Below are positions 16,628 through 26,599 of a stretch of DNA of 64,000 nt, one piece after another. Each line of letters begins with the position of its first letter. Positions within the stretch are counted from its first letter, which is position 1. The notes under the pieces were generated by a model, which saw only the letters and a list, made by a program, of their open reading frames with translations, was not told the origin of the DNA and did no database searches. Position numbers and translations under genes: made by a program. The stretch comes from JAHEJA01 sp965656445 (GTDB lineage Bacteria > Pseudomonadota > Alphaproteobacteria > Rhodobacterales > Rhodobacteraceae). The stretch is from NCBI GenBank assembly GCA_965656445.1, contig CBFHKO010000009.1, forward strand, positions 18,734 through 82,733, read 5' to 3'.

Positions 16628-19086
16628 GACTTTGCCCCTTTGCTCTCATGGGGCTTTATGTGCCGCAAGCGAAGCGCATTGCTCAGCACGAAAACAGAGC
16701 TAAGCCCCATCGCGGCGGCGGCAAAAATAGGGGAGAGCAAAATCCCGAATGTGGGATAGAGGACGCCTGCGGCAACGGGGATCAAGGCCACGTTATAGCC
16801 AAAGGCCCAGACCAGATTTTGTTTGATATTGCCAAGGGTGCGACGCGATAAATTAAGCGCGTTTACCACGGCCCCTAAATCCCCCGACATCAAAACCACA
16901 TCCCCAGTCTCAATGGCGACATCGGTGCCTGTTCCCAAGGCTATACCCACATCCGCTTGCGCGAGGGCAGGGGCGTCGTTGATCCCATCCCCGACAAAGG
17001 CAACTTTGCCTCGGGTTTTGAGGGTGGCAATGGCGGTGACTTTGTCCTCAGGCAGTGTTTGTGCAAAGACCGTTTCAATCCCCAAAGATCGCGCAATGGT
17101 GTTTGCGGTTTCTTCTTTGTCGCCAGTGATCATAGCAATATGGAGGCCGCGCGCGCGTAGGGTTTTCAGCGCGTCATAAGTGCTATGTTTGATTGGGTCA
17201 CTGAGGCCAATCATAGCGGCCACTTGGCCATTTTGCGCGACATAGATAACGGTTTTGCCTTCGTTGGCCATATTGGTTTCAGAGGCTTCCCAGTCACCAA
17301 GGCCGATATTGGCGCGGCGCAGCAATCGATCAGAGCCGATCAAAAGGGTGTCCTCGTCAAAGTGAACCTCGATCCCAAGGCCCGTGGTTTGAGTAATCTT
17401 ATCATGGGTTGGAAACAGCAAGCCTTGCTCTTTGGCGGCCTGCACGATGGCTTGGGCGATTGGGTGTTGGGATTGGGCTTCGGCGGCGCCAATCCGTGCC
17501 AAGAGCGTGTTGCGATCCAACCCTTGGGCTGTGATGAATTCTGTGACAACAGGGCGCCCTTCGGTGAGGGTGCCCGTTTTGTCAAAGGCGATGACATTCA
17601 CATTGGCGAGGCCTTGCAACGCGTCGCCTTTGCGGAAGAGGACACCGAGCTGTGCCGCGCGGCCTGTGCCGACCATGATGGAGGTCGGTGTTGCCAATCC
17701 CATGGCGCAGGGGCAGGCGACGATCAACACAGAAACTGCTGCGATCAGGGCATAGTTGATCACCGGTGCGGGACCGACCATCAGCCAGACTGCAAAGGTC
17801 AGCGCGGCAAGCGCGAGGATCGCAGGCACAAACCAAAGCGTGATGCGATCAACAAGGCTTTGAATCGGAAGCTTGGTGCCTTGGGCCTGTTCAACCATAC
17901 GGATGATTTGGGACAGCTTGGTGTCCGCGCCGACGCGACTGGCCTGAATGATCAGTGCGTCTTCACCGTTGACCGTTCCCCCCGTGACCGCGTCTCCGAC
18001 GGATTTGAGCACGGGCAGGGGTTCGCCTGTGATCATCGCTTGATCGACATAGCTTTGTCCTTCGCTGACATGCCCGTCCACAGGCAGGCGCGCGCCTGGT
18101 TTGATGAGGATCACGTCATTGGGCACGATGTTGTCAACAGGGGTGTCCACAAAGGCACCATTGCGGAACACCTCGGCGGTGTGTTCCCTCAGCTGGATAA
18201 GGCTTTGAATAGCGGCCCCTGTGCGCCCCTTTGCACGCGCTTCCAAGAACCGACCCAAGAGGATCAGAACGATGATTACGGCGGCGGCTTCGAAATAGAC
18301 CGCTCTGAGGGCATTGGGCAAAAGGGTAGGGGCGAATGTCGCCACCATGGAATACCCATAAGCCGCCAATGTGCCAACGGCCACGAGGCTATTCATATCG
18401 GGCGCATATCGCAGGAGCGCGGCAATGCCCTTGGTATAAAACCCGCGGCCCGGACCCATCATGATCACTGTTGTGAGAAAGGCCTGAATAAACCAACTGG
18501 TTTGAATGCCAATCGTTCCAGCAATCCACATATGCAGGGCAGGGATCATATGCGAGCCCATTTCCAAAACAAACACAGGCAGCGCCAGAGCTGCCGCTGT
18601 TCCCGTGTGCCAAGCAATGTCGCGGGCCTCTTTGCTTTGCCGAGCAGTGATGTCCAAGTCTTGCCCCCTGCGCACAGCGCGCGCCTGATATCCAATCGCG
18701 GCCAGGGCGGCGAGACAGGCCTGTTCGTTCGTTATCCCCTCAACCCCCGACACATGCGCCGTGTTTTGTGCCAAATTGACTGAGGCCGCCGTGACCCCAG
18801 TAACACCCCCCAAAGCGCGCTCCACACGCGCACAACAGGATGCGCAGGTCACCCCATCCACCTCAAAGGTCAAATCCACCCCACGGGCGGGATATCCCGC
18901 CTCTGAGAGCGCATTAAGCGCCCGTGTGAGGCCTATATCATCCCGAGGGGTAAATTGCGCCCTATGCGTCGCGAGATTGACCGAAACCTCGTCTAGCCCC
19001 TCCACCGCGTCTAAGGCACGCTGCGCCCGACTGGCACAGCCCCCACAGGTCATACCGTCAAGTGTCAAAGTCATAGGCGAGGTCAT
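16624..19086 (-). CDS. copA: Copper-exporting P-type ATPase
   Basis: 820 residues. Two N-terminal heavy-metal domains each carry a Cys pair (MTCGGCAS at about residues 8-15; VTCASCCA at about 79). Then come the P1B-type transmembrane CPC motif (ACPCAMGLATP), the phosphorylation site DKTGTLTEG and the hinge GDGINDAPAL. It pumps Cu(I) out of the cytoplasm. It is the first gene of the copA-cueR operon, with a 19-bp-spaced MerR-type promoter 35 bases upstream. The second metal-binding loop has three Cys (CASCC), slightly unusual. Confidence 0.96.
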   Translation of the reverse strand: MTSPMTLTLDGMTCGGCASRAQRALDAVEGLDEVSVNLATHRAQFTPRDDIGLTRALNALSEAGYPARGVDLTFEVDGVTCASCCARVERALGGVTGVTAASVNLAQNTAHVSGVEGITNEQACLAALAAIGYQARAVRRGQDLDITARQSKEARDIAWHTGTAAALALPVFVLEMGSHMIPALHMWIAGTIGIQTSWFIQAFLTTVIMMGPGRGFYTKGIAALLRYAPDMNSLVAVGTLAAYGYSMVATFAPTLLPNALRAVYFEAAAVIIVLILLGRFLEARAKGRTGAAIQSLIQLREHTAEVFRNGAFVDTPVDNIVPNDVILIKPGARLPVDGHVSEGQSYVDQAMITGEPLPVLKSVGDAVTGGTVNGEDALIIQASRVGADTKLSQIIRMVEQAQGTKLPIQSLVDRITLWFVPAILALAALTFAVWLMVGPAPVINYALIAAVSVLIVACPCAMGLATPTSIMVGTGRAAQLGVLFRKGDALQGLANVNVIAFDKTGTLTEGRPVVTEFITAQGLDRNTLLARIGAAEAQSQHPIAQAIVQAAKEQGLLFPTHDKITQTTGLGIEVHFDEDTLLIGSDRLLRRANIGLGDWEASETNMANEGKTVIYVAQNGQVAAMIGLSDPIKHSTYDALKTLRARGLHIAMITGDKEETANTIARSLGIETVFAQTLPEDKVTAIATLKTRGKVAFVGDGINDAPALAQADVGIALGTGTDVAIETGDVVLMSGDLGAVVNALNLSRRTLGNIKQNLVWAFGYNVALIPVAAGVLYPTFGILLSPIFAAAAMGLSSVFVLSNALRLRHIKPHESKGAKS

Positions 19087-19120
19087 AGCGTTTCCAATCA
19101 GACAAAAGGGGTCTTAGGTT

Positions 19121-19151
19121 TGCATAAAGCTTCCAGTCACTAGAAGGTCAA
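19121..19151 (-). promoter_or_regulatory. CueR-type promoter/operator for copA
   Basis: On the minus strand TTGACC (-35, 19146-19151) and TATGCA (-10, 19121-19126) are separated by 19 bases, longer than normal, and the spacer contains the dyad CTTCTAGTGACTGGAAG. This elongated spacer with an internal dyad is the hallmark of MerR-family activated promoters. Confidence 0.8.
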
Positions 19152-19246
19152 GGGGAATGTGAATTGCTGAACTGAAAACCCCATTTGCAATCCATCTGAT
19201 TTTGCAACATTGTCCAGGGACCCCTGCCAAATGAGGACGCCATATC

Positions 19247-19711
19247 ATGATCAACATTTCTCGCCGTCAGCTTGTTTTCGCGACCATCGCCATGTCTGTG
19301 AGCGCAGGCTTGGGACTGGCCCAAGAGGGGGATGAATGGAGCGTGGATCAGGTTCATGCAGCTTTGTTAAAGGATGAGGTCGTGTTGATTGATGTGCGTC
19401 GTCCTGAGGAGTGGGCGCAAACGGGTGTTGCTCAGGGGGCGTGGCCATTGGATATGACCTCTAAGGATTTCGTAGATAACCTGATGCAAGCGCGGGAATT
19501 GGCACAGGGGCGGCCTGTGGCTTTGATCTGTCGGACGGCTAATCGTACAGGGTTCTTGATGCGTCAAATTCGTGAAGCGGGTCTCACGGGGTTCGTGGAT
19601 ACCAAGGGCGGAATGGCAGGCAAAGCGCCCTATAAGGGGTGGATTGACAGCGATCTGCCTCGTGTGAGTGCAGAAGACGCGATTGCCAATTTACCTGTTG
19701 CGTTGAAGTAA
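19247..19711 (+). CDS. Exported rhodanese-domain protein
   Basis: 154 residues. The N-terminus (SRRQLVF then a hydrophobic stretch ending near SAGLGLAQ) looks like a Tat or Sec signal peptide. A single rhodanese domain follows, with active-site Cys in ICRTANRTG, giving the usual six-residue loop. Sulfur-transfer or redox role in the periplasm is likely; the partner is unknown. GAGGA lies nine bases before the ATG. It is divergent from copA and 6 bases before the epimerase gene. Confidence 0.85.
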   Translation: MINISRRQLVFATIAMSVSAGLGLAQEGDEWSVDQVHAALLKDEVVLIDVRRPEEWAQTGVAQGAWPLDMTSKDFVDNLMQARELAQGRPVALICRTANRTGFLMRQIREAGLTGFVDTKGGMAGKAPYKGWIDSDLPRVSAEDAIANLPVALK

Positions 19712-19717
19712 CGGGAC

Positions 19718-20722
19718 ATGACACCGAGGCCAGATATCTTTGGTAGATTGCCGAATGGTGATCCAGTCCATTGCGTGACCTTGGAAAATGGCGGTGTTCG
19801 GGCGGCGTTTCTCACCTATGGGGCGACATTGCAGGATTTGAGGGTTGAGGGCGTGGCCCATCCCCTTGTTATTGGAGCGTCTACGTTAGAGCCATATTTT
19901 GGCCCGCTCATGTATGCAGGCGCCTTAGTGGGACGCTTTTCCAACCGTCTTCGCCATGGACGTTTTGAGATTGATGGCACGACCTATCAGGCCGAGGTTC
20001 AGGCGGACACGGGCCATACGCTTCATGGGGGTCCAGTGGGGGTCTCGTCCAAGGTTTGGTCAATCCTTGAAATGGGGGCCGATCACGTTGTTATGGGTCT
20101 TGAATTGAACGATGGGGACATGGGGTTTCCGGGCAACATGAGCCTACGGGCGCACATGTCCTTGGATGAGCACGGGGCTTTGTCTTTTGACATCACCGCC
20201 ACAAGTGATCGCGCGACGCCTTGTTCCTTGGCTCATCATAGTTATTTCAATTTAGATGGCACAGAGACGATTGCGGATCATCAGTTACAGGTCAGTGCGG
20301 ATCACTTTTTGCCTGTTGATCACGCGCTCATCCCCTTGGGAACCAAAGTGGCGCTCGATCAGCATGCCTTTGATTTCCGCGCGCTCAAAGAATTGGGTGC
20401 ACATCAGATTGATCATAATTTCTGTCTGTCCTCAAAAACGGTCCCGACACGTCCCGTCGCGCGGTTAAGCGCGGCGCGATCTGGGATTGAGGTTGGTATT
20501 GCGACCAATCAACCGGGATTACAGGTCTATACGGGGGATGGCTTGGACTGTTCTGGTGGGATCGGCTTAGAGGGGCGAACCTATGGGGCACGCTCGGGGA
20601 TTGCGCTTGAAACGCAGGCGTGGCCTGATGCGCCAAATCATCCCACATTCCCAAACGCGATTTTGCGCCCAGATGAAACCTATCATCATCACGTTATATA
20701 TAAGATTTCAAAAAGAGCATAA
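19718..20722 (+). CDS. galM: Aldose 1-epimerase
   Basis: 334 residues. Family residues are visible: FSNRLRHGRF, GHTLHGG (His), AHHSYFNLDG (catalytic His) and the C-terminal Glu in GIALETQAWPDAPNHPTFP. It interconverts alpha and beta anomers of aldoses in the cytoplasm. It stands in tandem with the rhodanese gene without other sugar genes near, so its physiological sugar is unclear. Confidence 0.93.
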   Translation: MTPRPDIFGRLPNGDPVHCVTLENGGVRAAFLTYGATLQDLRVEGVAHPLVIGASTLEPYFGPLMYAGALVGRFSNRLRHGRFEIDGTTYQAEVQADTGHTLHGGPVGVSSKVWSILEMGADHVVMGLELNDGDMGFPGNMSLRAHMSLDEHGALSFDITATSDRATPCSLAHHSYFNLDGTETIADHQLQVSADHFLPVDHALIPLGTKVALDQHAFDFRALKELGAHQIDHNFCLSSKTVPTRPVARLSAARSGIEVGIATNQPGLQVYTGDGLDCSGGIGLEGRTYGARSGIALETQAWPDAPNHPTFPNAILRPDETYHHHVIYKISKRA

Positions 20723-21089
20723 GCACCCTCTAATCCCGAATCGCATTCGCTCTAGAGTCGCAGGACATGATCACCACACTTGCTCAGTGATCCTGAAATA
20801 GCCTTGGTGCCGCGCCACTGTGTTCACCAAATTTTAAGACCAAAGTGACTAAATCCCCTCAAAAGGAATACCAATTTTGCTGATTTACCCCAGTTTGTTG
20901 CGCTCTTGCATCGGTTTTGGGCGGGGTGTCCCTGTGCCCAATTGTGTCATTCCTTGAACACAAAGCCGCCACATTTGATTGATCTACTGATCCGTGGTCG
21001 CGATTTGGTACCGCGCACCTTGTGATTTTTTAACGAGTTTCAACGAATAAAAACGACTCGAGCATTTAAGAAGCACAAGGAATTAGCAG
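20723..21089. other. Intergenic stretch, no gene recognised
   Basis: 367 bases between galM and the broken RTX-type gene. Only a weak dyad (CGAAT-CGC-ATTCG, 20737-20749) was seen; no convincing ORF, terminator or RNA. Confidence 0.4.
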
Positions 21090-22301
21090 GTGACAGCATA
21101 TAACGCCTATTTGTATGAAGTGATCCCGGACACGCCAATTTTATCTGGTGATACCGTAGCGTCCTTCTCCGTAATCAGCCCTCCGTCCCTCCATGTCGTT
21201 GACGATATGAATGGGAGCGCTTGGTACGTAAACGATTCAAACAACACCTCTATGACCATTGACGGGATCACAGTGACGGGTGCCGCGCGTGGGGGAACAT
21301 TGGAATTTGCCGATGGGACAAGTTATACACATTCGAACGTGTCACATCAGATTTCGGCGGTCTTCGCAGTTCCGCAAAGCGATGGATCGGTGAAATATTA
21401 TGCGACCTTTGGCAACGAAGCTTTGGCGACGGACACTTGGGGTGGTGGGATTGTCACGGATGAAATCGAAGAAAACGGTGAATATCCCACAAAGCTCACG
21501 TTCGATGGGTCAAATCACGGTGTAGGAACAGAAGACTGGGATGTCAGCGGCCTCGTTGATGGGAGCATGACCTATTCGGGGTCGTCGCTTTATTATTGGT
21601 AGCAAAACAATTTGAGCAATGTGACCGCGCCATCGGACAAAATCGTCGAAGGCACTGGGTCGGGTGATCTTATCAATGGCAGTTATGCCGGTGACCCCGA
21701 TGGAGATTTGATCGACAACAATGATGGCAATCCGACGCTCGCAAGCGGCGATGATGATAGCATCATTGGATATGAAGGAAACGACACGATTTTAGGCGGT
21801 GTCGGGAACGATACAATCTATGGCGGTGGTAGCAATCCTGATGAGCTAACCCTTGATCTGACAGCTGATCCTTATTGGGGCATGAACTATAGCACTGGCG
21901 CCAATATTGGCGATGGTGCTTTGGGTGGAACCTTCCATGTTGGTGATGTGAATTCATCGCAATTGACTCCGCAATACCTGACTGTGACAGATGGAAATAC
22001 GACGCTCACTAGTGGTGAAACTATCGAAGTCACGTTTTTGGATGAAAACGGTGTCGAAGTCGTTTTCACAGGGACAGTTCAACAATCCGCATATGGCGGT
22101 ACGCCCAATGTCGGTGCGATCACGGCTGTTGGCACGGATCAAGACGGCAATCCCATTGCGATTGCTTTGGGACGCGGCGATGGTGTGACCCCCAATTGGC
22201 CGGCAGGCACAACATTCGAAGACACTGACGATGCCTTTGACGCGGCAACTGGGGTTGATATGATCTTGGCGCCCTCCGGCGTTGACTTTGGTGGCGCTTC
22301 A
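21090..22301 (+). pseudogene. RTX-type Ca-binding secreted protein gene, amber-interrupted and 3'-truncated
   Basis: Part 1 (21090-21602, GTG start with AAGGA upstream) encodes 170 residues of an extracellular-looking, Cys-free, Asp/Ser/Thr-rich domain. It stops at TAG 21600-21602 and the same frame resumes at once, running into RTX-like repeats (GYEGNDTILGGVGNDTIYGGG) and a second beta-rich domain. Near 22300 the sense ends: the rest of the frame (to 22490) is the antisense of oxyR. So the gene carries an in-frame stop and has lost its 3' part, which in relatives usually holds more RTX repeats or a Hint domain. A readthrough protein is not excluded but would still be truncated. Confidence 0.75.
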
Positions 22302-23192
22302 CTAGCTTGGTGTGACGGCCTGTGTCATCGTTTGAAAGACGGTGGCAAATTTATGGGCCAAAGGCGAGGATTTGCGCCAAATCGCGCCTATGTCGCGCGT
22401 TGGTGGGTCCGTGGGAAACCGTGCAACATTCACATCCGTTGCGCGGGTTTCCAGATCGATTGCCATGTCTGGGATCAGCGTAATACCTAAATCCGCCTGA
22501 ACCATTTGCACGAGCGTCGACAGCGAACTTGCGTCATGGCGGCGGTTCGCTGTGGTGTCTATTTGGCAAAAGGCGAGGGCTTGGTCGCGAAAGCAATGCC
22601 CTTCTTCGAGCAAGAGCCACGGCAAGGCGGCAAAGCTGCGCGGGTCGGGCACAGGCAGATCACGTGCGGTTTGTGGACGGACCAACACAAATTCCTCGGA
22701 AAACATAACAGTTTCCTCCAGATGCGCCTCGCCAATTGGCAGAGCAAGTAGGGCCATATCGAGGCTGCCGTTCAGGGTTTCCTCAACCAACTTGGACGTT
22801 TGCGTTTCTCGCACACTTACGGTGATCTCTGGGTGATTATCAGACATTGCGCGCAAGATTTTTGGCAAAAGATAAGGCGCGATGGTGGGAATGATCCCCA
22901 AGTTTAGCCGATCAAACGCATCCTGCCGTGCCGCACGCGCCATTAATTCGATGGTTTGGACATCCTCTAGGATTTTGTGACACTGGGCTAAAAATTCCTG
23001 TCCAAAACGGGTCAGGACAAATGATTTTGCGCCGCGCTCAAATAGAGGTGTGCCTAATTCTTGTTCCAGCTTTTTGATTTGCTGAGACAGGGCCGGTTGC
23101 GAAATTGCAGAGGCATCCGCCGCATACCCAAAGTGGCCCATACGCGCGAGCGTTGCAAAATAACGCATCTGTTTCAAAGTGATATTGCTCAT
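22302..23192 (-). CDS. oxyR: Hydrogen-peroxide regulator OxyR (LysR family)
   Basis: 296 residues. N-terminal LysR HTH (ATLARMGHFGYAADASAISQPALSQQ in part) and a C-terminal sensor with Cys200 and Cys209 in EGHCFRDQALAFC, at the spacing of the E. coli OxyR redox cysteines. It is divergent from katG, the usual target. Its 3' end abuts the broken RTX gene, suggesting that the oxyR-katG block was joined there by rearrangement. Confidence 0.93.
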   Translation of the reverse strand: MSNITLKQMRYFATLARMGHFGYAADASAISQPALSQQIKKLEQELGTPLFERGAKSFVLTRFGQEFLAQCHKILEDVQTIELMARAARQDAFDRLNLGIIPTIAPYLLPKILRAMSDNHPEITVSVRETQTSKLVEETLNGSLDMALLALPIGEAHLEETVMFSEEFVLVRPQTARDLPVPDPRSFAALPWLLLEEGHCFRDQALAFCQIDTTANRRHDASSLSTLVQMVQADLGITLIPDMAIDLETRATDVNVARFPTDPPTRDIGAIWRKSSPLAHKFATVFQTMTQAVTPS

Positions 23193-23261
23193 AACTTTTT
23201 CTTATCGAAAATATAAATTAATACAACTGGCAATTATGAATGAAATACGGGATTGTGTCGC

Positions 23262-23283
23262 TATCTGTGTCACAGAGTCGATA
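23262..23283. promoter_or_regulatory. Possible OxyR-control dyad in the oxyR-katG intergenic region
   Basis: TATC-N14-GATA with the inner palindrome CTGTG-T-CACAG lies midway between the divergent genes. Similarity to the OxyR ATAG-N7-CTAT pattern is only loose. Confidence 0.3.
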
Positions 23284-23323
23284 TTTCATGACTTGAATAT
23301 CACAATTTTAGGAGAGGTAAGAT

Positions 23324-25486
23324 ATGAACAAGCACGTTGATGCGCAGGGCGGTTGCCCAGTCATGCATGGCGCGAATACCGCTGAGAACCAATCTGTAAC
23401 AGCTTGGTGGCCGAATTCATTGAATTTGGACATTTTGCACCAGCACGATCAGAAAACCCAACCTTTGGGTGCTGACTTTAATTACCGTGAGGCGCTCAAG
23501 TCGCTTGATGTTGAGGCCTTGAAAAAAGACACACATGCTTTGCTAACCGATAGCAAAGATTGGTGGCCTGCGGATTGGGGTCACTATGGCGGCTTGATGA
23601 TCCGTTTGGCATGGCACGCTGCAGGATCCTATCGCACGACAGATGGTCGTGGTGGTGCAGGGACAGGCAACATGCGCTTTGCGCCGCTGAATTCATGGCC
23701 TGACAACACAAGCCTTGATAAAGCGCGCCGCCTTCTTTGGCCGTTGAAAAAGAAATACGGCAATGCTGTGTCTTGGGCGGACCTCTTGGTCTTTGCTGGT
23801 ACAGTTGCTTATGAAAACATGGGTCTCAAGACGTATGGATTTAGCTTTGGTCGCGAAGACATCTGGCATCCTGAAAAAGATACCTATTGGGGGTCTGAAA
23901 ACGAATGGCTTGCGCCAAGTGAAAATCGGTATGACGATTTGGAAGACGCCTCTACACTAGAAAACCCGCTTGCAGCCGTGCATATGGGTTTGATCTATGT
24001 GAACCCAGAAGGGGTGAACGGAAATCCTGATCCCTTGCGCACTGCGCAACACGTGCGCGAAACATTTGCCCGTATGGCGATGAACGACGAAGAAACCGTT
24101 GCTTTGGCCGCAGGTGGTCACACAGTCGGTAAAGCACACGGGAATGGAGATGCCTCCAAACTGGGTGCAGAACCAGAGGGCGCAGATATCGAAAACCAAG
24201 GCTTTGGTTGGACGAACCCAGAAGGGAATGGCCCGAACGCAATCACATCTGGTATTGAGGGCGCATGGACCTCGAACCCAATCCAGTGGGATAACGGCTA
24301 TTTCCACCTTTTGTTCAACTACGATTGGGAACTTAGAAAAAGCCCAGCAGGGGCTCATCAGTGGGAACCAATTGACATCAAAGAAGAAGACATGCCCGTC
24401 GACGCCTTTGATCCATCAATCCGTCGTAACCCAATGATGACAGATGCGGATATGGCGATGATCAAAGATCCGATCTATCGCGAAATCTCAGAGCGTTTCT
24501 ACAAAGACCCTGCGTATTTCTCAGAAGTCTTTGCACGCGCTTGGTTCAAGCTAACACACCGCGATATGGGTCCAAAAGCCCGCTATTTCGGTCCTGACGT
24601 TCCAGCAGAAGATTTGATCTGGCAAGATCCGATTCCAGCAGGCTCAACAGGATACGACATCGCGGCCGCCAAAGCTAAAATCGCAGCAAGCGGTTTGTCT
24701 GTCTCTGATATGGTTGCAACCGCTTGGGATAGTGCGCGTACATTCCGTGGATCCGACATGCGCGGCGGTGCCAATGGAGCACGTATCCGTCTTGCGCCAC
24801 AAAAAGATTGGGACGGCAACGAGCCAACGCGTTTGGCCTCTGTTTTGTCTACTCTTGAGGGCATTGCCTCTGAGGTTGGTGCAAGTGTTGCGGATATCAT
24901 CGTTCTTGCGGGCAACGTCGGTGTTGAACAAGCGGCCAAAGCGGCTGGGTTCGATGTCGAGGTGCCGTTCATGCCAGGCCGTGGGGATGCCACAGCCGAG
25001 CAAACGGATGTAGACAGCTTCGCAGTGCTTGAGCCAATCCATGATGGGTTCCGCAACTGGGTCAAAAAAGACTATGCGGTCAAGCCAGAAGAATTGCTTT
25101 TGGATCGGGCACAGTTGATGGGCCTCACGGCCTCTGAAATGACCTGTTTGTTGGGCGGTATGCGTGTTCTTGGAACCAACCATGGCGGATCAGCGCATGG
25201 TGTGTTCACAGATAACGTTGGCGCCTTGACGACGGACTTCTTTGTGACGTTAACAGACATGGCCTACAAATGGGAGCCAACTGGCAAAAACTCCTATGCG
25301 ATTGTGGATCGTGCGACAGGGGACACCAAACACACAGCAACGCGTGTTGATTTGGTCTTTGGCTCAAACGCAATCTTGCGTGCCTATGCAGAAGTCTACG
25401 CACAAGACGACAGCAAAGAGAAATTCGTCAATGATTTTGTCGCCGCTTGGGTCAAAGTCATGAACGCAGATCGCTTTGATGCATAA
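23324..25486 (+). CDS. katG: Catalase-peroxidase
   Basis: 720 residues, the usual KatG length. Distal haem residues are in RLAWHAAGSYR and the proximal His in AAGGHTVGKAHG; the second, haem-less peroxidase-like half follows. It removes hydrogen peroxide. ATG 23324 has GGAGAGG upstream. Divergent from oxyR, so induction by peroxide is likely. Confidence 0.97.
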   Translation: MNKHVDAQGGCPVMHGANTAENQSVTAWWPNSLNLDILHQHDQKTQPLGADFNYREALKSLDVEALKKDTHALLTDSKDWWPADWGHYGGLMIRLAWHAAGSYRTTDGRGGAGTGNMRFAPLNSWPDNTSLDKARRLLWPLKKKYGNAVSWADLLVFAGTVAYENMGLKTYGFSFGREDIWHPEKDTYWGSENEWLAPSENRYDDLEDASTLENPLAAVHMGLIYVNPEGVNGNPDPLRTAQHVRETFARMAMNDEETVALAAGGHTVGKAHGNGDASKLGAEPEGADIENQGFGWTNPEGNGPNAITSGIEGAWTSNPIQWDNGYFHLLFNYDWELRKSPAGAHQWEPIDIKEEDMPVDAFDPSIRRNPMMTDADMAMIKDPIYREISERFYKDPAYFSEVFARAWFKLTHRDMGPKARYFGPDVPAEDLIWQDPIPAGSTGYDIAAAKAKIAASGLSVSDMVATAWDSARTFRGSDMRGGANGARIRLAPQKDWDGNEPTRLASVLSTLEGIASEVGASVADIIVLAGNVGVEQAAKAAGFDVEVPFMPGRGDATAEQTDVDSFAVLEPIHDGFRNWVKKDYAVKPEELLLDRAQLMGLTASEMTCLLGGMRVLGTNHGGSAHGVFTDNVGALTTDFFVTLTDMAYKWEPTGKNSYAIVDRATGDTKHTATRVDLVFGSNAILRAYAEVYAQDDSKEKFVNDFVAAWVKVMNADRFDA

Positions 25487-25491
25487 AAAAT

Positions 25492-25520
25492 AAAGGTGCG
25501 GTTTCGGCCGCACCTTTTCT
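25492..25520 (+). terminator. Rho-independent terminator of katG
   Basis: GGTGCGG / CCGCACC stem (extended by AAA/TTT) with a short loop, followed by TTTTCTTTG, 6 bases after the katG stop and before the convergent exporter gene. Confidence 0.88.
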
Positions 25521-25565
25521 TTGTCTTGGTGCCTGGGTCTTGGGGTCTGGGCCTTGGTGTCTGGC

Positions 25566-26585
25566 CTACATCAAAAAGGTCAAACCAACCAAGATGAACC
25601 CTGCTAGAAATAGCGTCTCAATCACGATTAATGCAATCGCCGCACCGCCGACTTGAGCGACGTCTTTGATAGATGTTTTCATCCCCACAGCCGCAATCGA
25701 GGTCAGCAAGGCCCATTTTGACAGCGTGCCCGCCGTGTCCGTTATGGCGACCGGCAAGGTGGCGAGCGAATTCAGCGTCGCCAACGTAATAAACCCGATG
25801 ACAAAAAACGGCAGGATAGGGGGCCGCTGCATGTCATCTGATGTGGTGACGTTCATTCGGATGACCATGGTTGCGATCACGACGACGGGTGCCAGCATGG
25901 CAACGCGAAAGAGCTTGATCAAGGTTGCGGTTTCGCCTGTACTCTCGGACACAGAAAACCCCGCTCCGACCACTTGGGCGACATCGTGAATTGTGGCTCC
26001 GATGAATATCCCTGTTTGTAACTCGTCCATCCCAATTGAGGTTGCAAAAATCGGATAGAGGATCATCGCAATGGTTGAAAGCAACGTAACCCCGACAACA
26101 GTAAACACAAGGCGTTGTTCGCTGCGCTCATCTTTGGGTAAAATCGCGGCAATCGCCATAGCAGCTGAAGCGCCACAGATGGCCACCGATCCCGCTGTCA
26201 GGAATGAAAAGCGCGGACCATAGCCAAAACGCGGTCCAATCAGTAGGCCAACCCCTATGGTGGCGACCAACCCAGCTATCACCAAGAGGATCAAAGGCAC
26301 TCCTAAGTCAGATAGCATCGAGACACTGATCCGAAGGCCCAATAACGCAACGCCAATCCTCAGAATGGTTTTGGCACAGAATTGTATGCCTTGGACGGTT
26401 TTTCCCTCGCTTGAGAGAAAATTCAGTGCAATGCCAAACAAGAGCGCCATGAGCATAGCAGGGGCGCCATAATGGTCGGCGACGAATTGCGCGGAGAGGG
26501 CAACAATCAACGAGACAAGCACGCCCGGGAATAAGAGGGCGGCTTTCGCACGATAATGGTCAATCACAGTTTGGATACCTTTCAA
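25566..26585 (-). CDS. suyZ: YeiH-family exporter, probably sulfate/sulfite exporter SuyZ
   Basis: 339 residues with about ten hydrophobic segments; family marks include GIALNF, LRIGVALLGLRIS and AICGASAA...IHDVAQVVGAG. The UPF0324/YeiH family includes the putative sulfate exporter SuyZ found next to SuyAB in sulfolactate-degrading bacteria. Here it is the last gene of the leftward sulfonate operon, which would release sulfite inside the cell, so export of sulfite or sulfate is the most likely job. Function of the family is still not firmly shown. Confidence 0.82.
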   Translation of the reverse strand: MKGIQTVIDHYRAKAALLFPGVLVSLIVALSAQFVADHYGAPAMLMALLFGIALNFLSSEGKTVQGIQFCAKTILRIGVALLGLRISVSMLSDLGVPLILLVIAGLVATIGVGLLIGPRFGYGPRFSFLTAGSVAICGASAAMAIAAILPKDERSEQRLVFTVVGVTLLSTIAMILYPIFATSIGMDELQTGIFIGATIHDVAQVVGAGFSVSESTGETATLIKLFRVAMLAPVVVIATMVIRMNVTTSDDMQRPPILPFFVIGFITLATLNSLATLPVAITDTAGTLSKWALLTSIAAVGMKTSIKDVAQVGGAAIALIVIETLFLAGFILVGLTFLM

Positions 26586-26599
26586 AGTATCAAGGTGGT

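Noticed and set aside
17185..18783. Long ORF of 532 codons on the plus strand inside copA
   Set aside because: Antisense to the well-conserved copA; its composition follows copA codons.
25521..25565. Short repeated text CTTGGTGTCTGG-like after katG
   Set aside because: Low-complexity GT-rich run between convergent genes; no meaning evident.
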